From Chloroflexota bacterium (GTDB taxonomy: Bacteria; Chloroflexota; Anaerolineae; Aggregatilineales; J027), in contig JACRBG010000013.1 of the NCBI GenBank assembly GCA_016234595.1, forward strand, positions 1-40,438: 40,438 nt of DNA. The letters run 5' to 3'. The translations under genes and the position numbers were made by a program. How positions within the stretch are numbered: the first letter of the stretch is position 1; each line of letters begins with the position of its first letter. The notes beneath the pieces are model-generated. The model saw nothing but the letters and a program-made list of their open reading frames with translations. It made no database searches and was not told the DNA's origin. Shown one piece after another: positions 34,317 to 40,438 of this stretch.

Positions 34317-35249
34317 TTAGCCCTCCCGTATTTTGTTTAAAGAACGAATATATAAATTGCTGATGGCGATAATAATGACCAACACAACATAGGCCATCGC
34401 GCTTGAAAGGCCTGTCTGCGCCTGTGGGGGCATCGCCAAGCGGAATAACCGTACCGATACGGTTTCAGTCACATTGACAGCTTGCCTGCCTTCTAATAGA
34501 GCTGGGCCACCGCCTGTTAAACCCATGACAAGGTCAAATTGCTTAAAAGCCTCAATCGTACGGAAAAGCACCGCAATCAGCAGCAAAGGCATTACTTGAG
34601 GCAGTGTAATACGGCGGAATTGGAACCATGCACTGGCTCGGTCAATGGCAGCGGCCTCATAGAGATAGTCTGGAATCGCGCTCAGGCCCGCTAACGAAAG
34701 CAGCATCACAAATGGACTCCACATCCATACGTCCACAATCACAACCGCCCACAAGGCCAGATTCGGATTACCCAACCATTCCGGTGCAGTATTGGGGTCA
34801 GAGTAACCTAACATCTGATCGAAAATACCAAACGAGGGGTTAAAGATATTCTTCCAAAATGCCCCGACTACAGCGGGGGAAAGCATCATCGGAATAAGAA
34901 TTAATGTAGTTAAGATGCCGCTGCCCTTAAATTTTTCTTTGAGCAGCATAGCAAGGCTAAAACCGACGATCATTTGCAGCGAAACTGAGATGAGCGCATA
35001 GCGACCGGTGACAGCAAAGTTATGCCAATACAAATTGTCAGACAGCACTTGCCGATAATTATCTAGTCCAACCCACTTGGGTGCCGTCGGATTAATTGCA
35101 GAATATTCGGTAAAACTTAAATAGAGACTATAAATAAGTGGGAAGACATTCATTAAAATTAACAAAAGGACTGTTGGAATAACAAACATCTGAATCAGCC
35201 TTTTGTCCCCTATATGTCGCCGTCTGGCGGGTTGGTTATAACTCGACAT
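34317..35249 (-). CDS. Sugar ABC transporter permease, MalF type
   Basis: The 310-residue inner-membrane permease has six helices and the EAA loop LYEAAAIDRASAWFQFRRI before PQVMPLL. The ATG at 35249 has AAGGA six bases upstream; a TTG two codons earlier is less likely. It precedes the MalG-type gene by three bases and is separated from the binding-protein gene by 145-150 bases with two hairpins. Confidence 0.94.
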   Translation of the reverse strand: MSSYNQPARRRHIGDKRLIQMFVIPTVLLLILMNVFPLIYSLYLSFTEYSAINPTAPKWVGLDNYRQVLSDNLYWHNFAVTGRYALISVSLQMIVGFSLAMLLKEKFKGSGILTTLILIPMMLSPAVVGAFWKNIFNPSFGIFDQMLGYSDPNTAPEWLGNPNLALWAVVIVDVWMWSPFVMLLSLAGLSAIPDYLYEAAAIDRASAWFQFRRITLPQVMPLLLIAVLFRTIEAFKQFDLVMGLTGGGPALLEGRQAVNVTETVSVRLFRLAMPPQAQTGLSSAMAYVVLVIIIAISNLYIRSLNKIREG

Positions 35250-35313
35250 GCCCAATCCTTAGTCTGAATAAGTGCGTTAGCGACCGGATACGGTTTTGCT
35301 GCGATGCCTACCT

Positions 35314-35386
35314 GTCAGCACCTCAGCGCTTTACAGACGAGGCTGACCTGTTGAAGGGCAGGTTTTGTTGCCCCGCCCCTCAACAG
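35314..35386 (-). promoter_or_regulatory. Tandem intercistronic hairpins between binding protein and permeases
   Basis: The main stem pairs 35348-35362 with 35372-35386 over 15 bp. The two A/C mismatches seen on the + strand become G-U pairs in the minus-strand message. Directly beside it, GTCAG plus CCTC (35314-35324, CA bulge) pairs with GAGG plus CTGAC (35339-35347). There is no T-run, so these should trim or protect the message rather than fully stop it. This is a usual way to give more binding protein than permease. Confidence 0.8.
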
Positions 35387-35400
35387 AAAAACTCAACTAA

Positions 35401-36750
35401 CTATTCCGAGATGATGCCCTCTTTGATGAGGATGTCATCCATTTCAAAGGCCATACCATCCAAAGCCTCTTGTGCCGTGCCCTCGCCTCCAACGACATAC
35501 GCATGGAGATAGCGTTGGGCGGGTTCCAACAGCAAACCAAATTGCGGGATATTCCAGAAATCCTTGACGAAGGTCATGGTTTCCGCAAATGCCGCATTGT
35601 ATGGAGTTTGAGTTAGGAAAGCATCGGATTGCAACACATTAATATTGCAGGTGTAGCCACCAGCGGCGGCCCAACGTGCCTGCACATCAGGTGTGGCGAA
35701 CCACTTGATGAAGTCAAGGGACGCCTGTTTGCGTTCATCGCTGATGTAGCTGTTCACGCTGATACCTTGACCACCCAACGCGGCATAACGGTCACCATTG
35801 GGGCCAGCAGGCATTGGGAAGTAGCCCGTTGAGTCCCGATAGGGGTTGATTTCTGGGTTGTCCAGCGCCGGGAAGAACGCGAAGTAGTTCATGATCATCG
35901 CGGCCTGTCCATTGATGAACACATTATTCATTTCGGCAAAGAAGGCATTGTCGGTGCCGGGCGGGGCAAACTGATACAGTTCACCATAGAGTTCGAGCGC
36001 AGCCACGTTTTCAGGTGAATTCACAACACCCAAAACGTTGTTGTCGGCATCTTTCCAGTCCGCGCCATAGCTGAACATCACATTTTCAAAGCCCATGGTG
36101 ATCGCGTCGTAGTCTACTTGGGTATAGATACCAGCGCCGTACAGGCCATCATCGGGGCGGGTGAAGAACTCGGCAATGTCGCGCAGTTGCTCCCATGTTT
36201 CAGGAATCGCCAGCGGATAGCCATATTGGGCTTCAAAGGCAGCCATATTGTCGGGGTCTTCAAACAAATCTTTGCGATAAGCCCAGCCGTTAGCGTCACC
36301 TTCGGTTGGGTAGGCGTAATACGTGCCTGAACCAGTTGGATATTCCCCATAATACTGCAAAGTGGCGGGGGTTACTGTCTCGGTAATGCTGTTGCTGTTC
36401 AGAAAGTCAGTCAGATCAACATAGTGACCTGCTTCCACTGCCTGCCCGACCCACTGGCTGTCACCGACGACCATGTCGAACGAATCGCCTTGCACAGCCC
36501 ATTCCGCCCCCACCTTGTTATAGTAGGTGGCCCATGGTTCTTGCACGACGGTTACTTTGATGCCAGTTTCCTGCTCATATTCGTTGCCGATTTGTTGCAG
36601 ATAGTTGGCTGGGTCCCATTCTGCCCACCAAATAGTCAGTTCGCTGACGCTCTGTGCTTGGGCTTTGTGGGGGGCAGCTGCAAAATTACTAGTGAAGGTA
36701 ATGCTGAGAAGTGCAATAAGCACAACTACTGAGAAGGCTTTTTTAAACAT
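35401..36750 (-). CDS. Sugar ABC transporter substrate-binding protein
   Basis: The 449-residue extracytoplasmic binding protein (CUT1 family 1 type) captures the transported sugar or glycoside. The N-terminus is a signal peptide, MFKKAFSVVVLIALL, with likely cleavage after AQA near residue 32. There is no lipobox Cys. The mature part opens with ELTIWWAEWDPANYLQQIGNEYEQETG and has many aromatic residues that may form a sugar site. GGGAGA lies before the ATG. The 90-base upstream gap after the ROK stop shows only a weak promoter-like TTGACT overlapping that stop. Confidence 0.94.
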   Translation of the reverse strand: MFKKAFSVVVLIALLSITFTSNFAAAPHKAQAQSVSELTIWWAEWDPANYLQQIGNEYEQETGIKVTVVQEPWATYYNKVGAEWAVQGDSFDMVVGDSQWVGQAVEAGHYVDLTDFLNSNSITETVTPATLQYYGEYPTGSGTYYAYPTEGDANGWAYRKDLFEDPDNMAAFEAQYGYPLAIPETWEQLRDIAEFFTRPDDGLYGAGIYTQVDYDAITMGFENVMFSYGADWKDADNNVLGVVNSPENVAALELYGELYQFAPPGTDNAFFAEMNNVFINGQAAMIMNYFAFFPALDNPEINPYRDSTGYFPMPAGPNGDRYAALGGQGISVNSYISDERKQASLDFIKWFATPDVQARWAAAGGYTCNINVLQSDAFLTQTPYNAAFAETMTFVKDFWNIPQFGLLLEPAQRYLHAYVVGGEGTAQEALDGMAFEMDDILIKEGIISE

Positions 36751-36840
36751 AATTATTCTCCCAAACTTAGCTTCTACTCTGCTGTGAAGTGATGCGTCGT
36801 ATTTAACAGGTATTGCTCGATATTGGCCTCCTTCTTCAAG

Positions 36841-38172
36841 TCAACTAGATGATGTTTTCCAAAGATGGGTACTGTGGCCCATTGGAGATGGGGAGGATTT
36901 TAAAAATGGTGGAAGTTCTTGGCCCTCATAGGTAAAGATGTGGTCGAGCGCCAGCATAATTGCGCCGATGATGCCCGCATCTGATCCCATTGGAGAAGTG
37001 TCAATGCGTAAATAACGAGTAGACAGGGCCAATGAACGATGCAATACCCCACGCCGAATCGAAGCCAAAAATTGTGGCCCAATCCGACTGACCCCGCCGC
37101 CAATTAAAATCAGGCTGGGGTTAAAGAAATTGACTAGGCTTGCCAGCACTTCACCAATCATGCGTCCACTTTCGCGGATAATTTCGTTTGCCATCGGATC
37201 GCCCTGTGAACCTGCCATGCCTACGTCTTCGGCTGTCAGAACGCCATTTTGGATTTCAAGATGACGGGCGAGAATGGCACTCTTTTGACTTCGTGCGGCT
37301 AACATGGCACGTGCCGCAATCGCTGGGCCAGCCGCTGTTGCTTCTAGGCAGCCGATATTGCCACAATGACAGGTTGGGCCATTTTGGTCAACACAGATAT
37401 GCCCAATATCCCCCGCACAGCCATCGGCCCCACGATAGATTTCGCTATTGCAGACAATGCCACATCCAATGCCAGTGCCAACCTTTATAAACAGAAAATT
37501 ATGCTCATGGCTGCCTGCACCAGCCCGTAATTCGCCGAGTGCCATCACATTGACATCGTTATCAACAATTACAAGGGTATTGGGAAAGGTTTTGCGGATG
37601 AAATCACTGATAGGATAGGCTTCCCAACCCGGCATAATGGGCGGGGCAATAAGCAGGCCTGTTGAAAACTCAACTGGGCCGGGTACACCCATTCCAAAAG
37701 CACAAACCTTGTGGGCTGGAATGTCGTGGCGTTGGATTTGTTCTAAAACCAGTTTGCAAATAATGTCGAGGATTAAGTCAGGGCCTTCGCGTACATCAAT
37801 AGTGATATATTGGCGGTCAATCACTTGGCCTTCAAAATTCGCCAATGCTACATCAAGGCTGGTCGCCCCTAAATCAACGCCTACAACATAGCCAAAATCT
37901 GCATTGAAACTTAGGACTCGTGGACGACGCCCGCCGCTAGATTTACCATCACCAATTTCATGTAGAACCCCAAACTGAATTAGGCCGTTGACGACCGAGG
38001 TTATTTGGGAACGGGAATACCCAATACTATCCGCCAACTCGGTGCGCGAAAGTGAACCGACTTGACGAATGGTTTCAACAGCCTTGATCTGTGGCACGGA
38101 AAGTTTAAAAGGTAGCGTGCCATACACCCGCTGTTGACCATTAGGGGTGGAAGGGGGTGATAGATTGTTCAA
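36841..38172 (-). CDS. ROK-family transcriptional regulator (first gene of the cluster)
   Basis: The 443-residue regulator has an N-terminal winged helix-turn-helix (about residues 38-80: [21 protein letters not shown]) and a ROK domain starting [30 protein letters not shown] and the zinc motif [11 protein letters not shown] are intact. The predicted start is a TTG at 38172 with a weak AGAG ribosome site; no ATG lies nearby in frame. Its promoter carries a palindrome of the kind bound by XylR-type ROK proteins, so autoregulation with the downstream operon as target is likely. A C-terminal extension of about 25 polar residues is unusual. Confidence 0.92.
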   Translation of the reverse strand: MNNLSPPSTPNGQQRVYGTLPFKLSVPQIKAVETIRQVGSLSRTELADSIGYSRSQITSVVNGLIQFGVLHEIGDGKSSGGRRPRVLSFNADFGYVVGVDLGATSLDVALANFEGQVIDRQYITIDVREGPDLILDIICKLVLEQIQRHDIPAHKVCAFGMGVPGPVEFSTGLLIAPPIMPGWEAYPISDFIRKTFPNTLVIVDNDVNVMALGELRAGAGSHEHNFLFIKVGTGIGCGIVCNSEIYRGADGCAGDIGHICVDQNGPTCHCGNIGCLEATAAGPAIAARAMLAARSQKSAILARHLEIQNGVLTAEDVGMAGSQGDPMANEIIRESGRMIGEVLASLVNFFNPSLILIGGGVSRIGPQFLASIRRGVLHRSLALSTRYLRIDTSPMGSDAGIIGAIMLALDHIFTYEGQELPPFLKSSPSPMGHSTHLWKTSSS

Positions 38173-38246
38173 ATTAATAAATCTCTAAAAATTAAAAAAA
38201 TCTAACCTCTAGCTCGTGATGCTCATGTCAATGTGCATCTTATACA

Positions 38247-38280
38247 ATAATATCATCTTTAGTTGTTCTGTGCAACTAAA
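38247..38280 (-). promoter_or_regulatory. Promoter with overlapping palindromic operator, catabolic regulon
   Basis: On the minus strand TTGCAC (38275-38270) and TATTAT (38252-38247) are 17 bases apart, giving a good -10 and a fair -35. The perfect inverted repeat TTTAGTTG (38280-38273) and CAACTAAA (38265-38258) with 7 bases between covers the -35 and half of the spacer. A repressor bound there would block RNA polymerase. The half-site resembles the TTAGTTTG/CAAACTAA of Bacillus XylR operators. The start point would be about 70 bases before the regulator gene. Confidence 0.65.
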
Positions 38281-38376
38281 AAGATTAGAAAAAATAGGGG
38301 AGACTTATTTCAATTGCTAAAGTAAGTCCGGAGATTTGGGGCGATACATGGGCATTAATCCTCCAAACAAATCAAG

Positions 38377-38400
38377 CAGGACGAGAAATAGCCCGTCCTG
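38377..38400 (-). terminator. Probable terminator after the cupin gene
   Basis: CAGGACG (38377-38383) pairs with CGTCCTG (38394-38400), loop 10 bases. In the minus-strand message the stem is followed by CTTGATTTGTTTG, moderately T-rich. It lies 34 bases after the cupin stop, separating it from the catabolic regulon. The rest of the 262-base gap holds the regulon promoter and otherwise nothing I recognise. Confidence 0.55.
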
Positions 38401-38434
38401 TGTCACTTTCAAATTTAAAGCGGTGTATCGTTGG

Positions 38435-38845
38435 TTATTTATTTTTGGCCGGGGTGATCTTGACAGCAGGGTCTTGTCGCAGGGCTTGTTCTGAACCAGC
38501 CGGAGCGTACACAACAATCAACTCGATAGGTTGTTCACCCCGATTAATGGTCGAATGATAGACCCCTTTCGGAATCCAAATGCAGTCACCATTCTTGATG
38601 CGGACAGGTGGTTGATCATCTAACATCTGATCGGCCTCACCTGCCACCACATAAATGATTTCGTCGGCCAGTGGATGATTGTGACGAACATGCCCCTGCC
38701 CCGGTTGCAGCAAGACACGCCCAAAACTAAAACTTTTTGCCCCAGTCACTTTTTCTTCGCTAAGCATGTGGATGATGCCCCAATCAAATTGCAGCGTATC
38801 CACATCGTCTGGGGCGGTAATGGCACAGCTTCCAATCTGTTTCAT
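38435..38845 (-). CDS. Cupin-domain protein
   Basis: This 136-residue single-domain cupin has the metal-binding motif GHVRHNHPLADEIIYVVAGEA and the second motif PKGVYHSTINRGEQP, so two His and a Glu plus a later His are available. Such small cupins are sugar isomerases, dioxygenases or binding proteins. It lies just upstream of the catabolic regulon in the same direction but behind its own terminator. It could be part of the same pathway or belong to the propeller-protein gene, 18 bases upstream. Confidence 0.85.
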   Translation of the reverse strand: MKQIGSCAITAPDDVDTLQFDWGIIHMLSEEKVTGAKSFSFGRVLLQPGQGHVRHNHPLADEIIYVVAGEADQMLDDQPPVRIKNGDCIWIPKGVYHSTINRGEQPIELIVVYAPAGSEQALRQDPAVKITPAKNK

Positions 38846-38863
38846 AAATTTTTACCCTTTACT

Positions 38864-40183
38864 TTAATCTAATTTTCTAGCTCGACTAAAACGATACCCC
38901 GTTTGGCTCACGATAGCCAGACTTCCCATTAGGACGCCTATTCCAGCCAATAAACTACCCTGCCAAGCTTTGTTGATGGCAGGGGAAAGTGGGATGTCCC
39001 AATCAAAAGCCACATCCGTAAGATAGGTCATTTCACTGCCATCGGGTCGCATTTGATAAAGCTGGGTTTGCTCACGATAACCCATCCCAATCAATACCCA
39101 CTTGCCATCTGGCGACCAATTGACCCGTTGAATTGACGTGCTGCTTTGGTACAAAAATTTGACGTCGCTGCCATCCAGTTTTAGACGATAGACTGTGTTT
39201 TGGTGGTTATCATAATTCACAAAAATGAGCGATTGCTGCGAGGCTGACCATGCGATTCGCCCATATTGACCCGCTAGTGAAAAAATCGGTTTATTTGGAG
39301 TAACTGAGGTCGGCCAGATGTTATAGAGGGATACAGCTTGATTATCGGTGTTCAAAAAACTGATGGATGACCCTGTCCAAGTCAAATCTAAAAAAGGTCG
39401 TGGGCTGGCATACAGCAATCGTGCTTGATTGTCTCCCATCGCCAGCACATAGAGTGCATATTGGGCGTTGGCGTCGCGTGTATGGGTAATGAATGCAATT
39501 TGCCGACCATCGGCTGACCACACCAAATAATCAATAACATCCTCACTGTTAAACAGGATTTGGGTATTCACAATACCGCCTGCACCACTAGGTGAGGCTT
39601 GCCCAATGGAACTGACCGTATCCTCATCCATACCTGTGCGATAGGCGATGCGGTCAGCTTCTGGCGACCATGCCGCATATAAGGTGAAAGTGGTGTCAAA
39701 CCACAGTGTTTCACTATAACCGTCTTGAACACGCACCATATAGCTATCCCACCAACCACGTGTGACATACCGTGAATAGAGCCATTGGCTGTCGGCTGAC
39801 CAACTGACTACCCGCGTTCCGGTCGCAGGCGATGACAAGCCGACCTTATGCAAATCACTTCCATTGGGCCGCATGATATAAAGGGCATTGATGGCGTGTC
39901 CTCCTTTGCGGGTGGTTTCACGGTCAGAAACAAAGGCAATCCATTTACCATCGGGTGACCATGTAGGTTGCGTATCATGCGCGGGGTGATGGGTCAGGTT
40001 GGCGTCGTAATGGGTGCTGGGGATGCGCAAATGAATATCGCTGCTGCCATCCCAAAAATCAGAGTGGGCCACCAAATGAGCCTCAGAAGGTTGTGCCCGC
40101 GCCCAAAGTAACAGGCCACTGGTCAATAAAATGGCGATGCTGCCAATAATCAAAAATGACCGTGTTAAAATCATGAGCGTCAT
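38864..40183 (-). CDS. Membrane-anchored PD40/TolB-like beta-propeller protein
   Basis: A hydrophobic N-terminus (ILTRSFLIIGSIAILLTSGLLLW, quoted in part: SFLIIGSIAILL) is followed by repeats of the PD40/WD40-like type. Each repeat carries a W-S-P/A-D-G/S-x-x-W/I core, for example TWSPDGKWIAFVSD, VSWSADSQWLYSR, VWSADGRQIAFITH and VNWSPDGKWVLIG. A second hydrophobic stretch at the C-terminus (GSLLAGIGVLMGSLAIV) would anchor it, with the propeller outside. ATGs at 40183 and 40174 are both possible. Function is unknown; such domains bind proteins or carbohydrates. Confidence 0.85.
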   Translation of the reverse strand: MTLMILTRSFLIIGSIAILLTSGLLLWARAQPSEAHLVAHSDFWDGSSDIHLRIPSTHYDANLTHHPAHDTQPTWSPDGKWIAFVSDRETTRKGGHAINALYIMRPNGSDLHKVGLSSPATGTRVVSWSADSQWLYSRYVTRGWWDSYMVRVQDGYSETLWFDTTFTLYAAWSPEADRIAYRTGMDEDTVSSIGQASPSGAGGIVNTQILFNSEDVIDYLVWSADGRQIAFITHTRDANAQYALYVLAMGDNQARLLYASPRPFLDLTWTGSSISFLNTDNQAVSLYNIWPTSVTPNKPIFSLAGQYGRIAWSASQQSLIFVNYDNHQNTVYRLKLDGSDVKFLYQSSTSIQRVNWSPDGKWVLIGMGYREQTQLYQMRPDGSEMTYLTDVAFDWDIPLSPAINKAWQGSLLAGIGVLMGSLAIVSQTGYRFSRARKLD

Positions 40184-40344
40184 ACCCCGCCTAGTGGTTT
40201 TTGTACAGTATAGTAGATTCTCGTCATGAAATTTCATCCCGTTTTATCACTTCACTACCATACTTTCCCTTATCCTAACGGCCACTTCCTCCCTTCAAAA
40301 TATGACCCACTCACATAAATGCGTAACTAATGCACTTTAACAAA

Positions 40345-40437
40345 TTAATACGGATATAAACCGACGTAACGTAAGAGATCAGCCGAAGGCGTTTCCCATT
40401 GAGTAAACCAAGCCTCAACGGCAGCTTTGAGAGCATC
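40345..40437 (-). CDS. C-terminal end of an unidentified gene (cut by the window edge)
   Basis: Reading the minus strand from the window's end gives 30 sense codons to a TAA at 40345-40347. The end is DALKAAVEAWF-TQWETPSADLL-RYVGLYPY. The amphipathic pattern and the unbroken frame suggest a real C-terminus, but 30 codons are too few to name or be sure. The 107-161 bases between it and the propeller-protein gene are AT-rich with no clear feature. Confidence 0.4.
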   Translation of the reverse strand, partial: DALKAAVEAWFTQWETPSADLLRYVGLYPY

Positions 40438-40438
40438 C

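Noticed and set aside
36751-36840. Promoter directly before the binding-protein gene
   Set aside because: Only a TTGACT with a poor -10 at 16 bases was seen, overlapping the regulator's stop; too weak to list as a feature.
1-40438. CRISPR arrays, insertion sequences, tRNA or rRNA genes, prophage genes
   Set aside because: No regularly spaced repeats, transposase-like frames or RNA-gene consensus sequences were seen on either strand.

Overview
This window is chromosomal DNA of moderate G+C from a free-living bacterium. Its repertoire (group 3b [NiFe]-hydrogenase, large multiheme cytochrome with an NrfD-type partner, DegS/NarL-type sensor pairs, ROK regulators, CUT1 sugar transporter, PD40 propeller protein) fits Chloroflexota such as Anaerolineae or Caldilineae. 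That placement is an inference from gene content only; no rRNA or tRNA gene is visible. All but two genes lie on the minus strand. No stretch without a gene exceeds 300 bases; the longest are 11151-11417 and 38173-38434.

Region 1 (1-1396, + strand): the 3' two-thirds-or-less of a pyruvate phosphate dikinase gene, cut by the window edge just before its phosphohistidine, closed by a stem-loop.

Region 2 (1403-6406, - strand): a group 3b [NiFe]-hydrogenase operon in the order beta (Fe-S), cyclic-nucleotide-binding-like protein, gamma (FAD/NAD(P)), delta (small), alpha (large), maturation protease. Apart from the inserted regulatory-domain protein and the protease this is the hydBGDA order of archaeal sulfhydrogenases.

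Region 3 (6606-11150, - strand): a membrane electron-transfer module. It has a 17-heme cytochrome c with a C-terminal anchor, a Tat-signal ferredoxin with four [4Fe-4S] sites (HybA/NrfC type) and an NrfD/HybB quinone-reactive membrane subunit. No molybdopterin or hydrogenase catalytic subunit is in the same operon. A sensor kinase/LuxR-type response regulator pair (11418-13647) and a 55-residue membrane protein on the + strand (13857-14024) follow.

Region 4 (14094-38172, - strand): about 24 kb and 23 genes all read in one direction with short or negative spacing. It starts at a promoter whose -35 and spacer are covered by a palindrome (38247-38280) and ends at a strong stem-loop (14051-14082). 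In order of transcription: ROK repressor; ABC transporter (binding protein, two permeases, two different ATPases); tagatose/psicose-3-epimerase-like enzyme; six-helix membrane protein; second TIM-barrel isomerase; Gfo/Idh/MocA dehydrogenase; Tm-1-like protein; its TIM-barrel partner; third isomerase; second Tm-1-like protein; creatininase-family amidohydrolase; AGPS/GlcD-type flavin oxidase; VOC protein; second ROK regulator; cyclase-family hydrolase; four-subunit molybdenum hydroxylase; EthD-like protein. I read this as a catabolic regulon. It would import a sugar-like or glycosylated compound, oxidise and isomerise the sugar part, and hydroxylate and open a heterocyclic or aromatic part. The substrate cannot be named from sequence.

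Region 5 (38435-40437, - strand): a cupin, a membrane-anchored beta-propeller protein and the last 30 codons of an unidentified gene.

The best candidates for something new are the 23-gene regulon, the molybdenum hydroxylase whose large subunit is divided between two overlapping genes as in nicotinate dehydrogenase of Eubacterium barkeri, and the 17-heme cytochrome module beside the hydrogenase.
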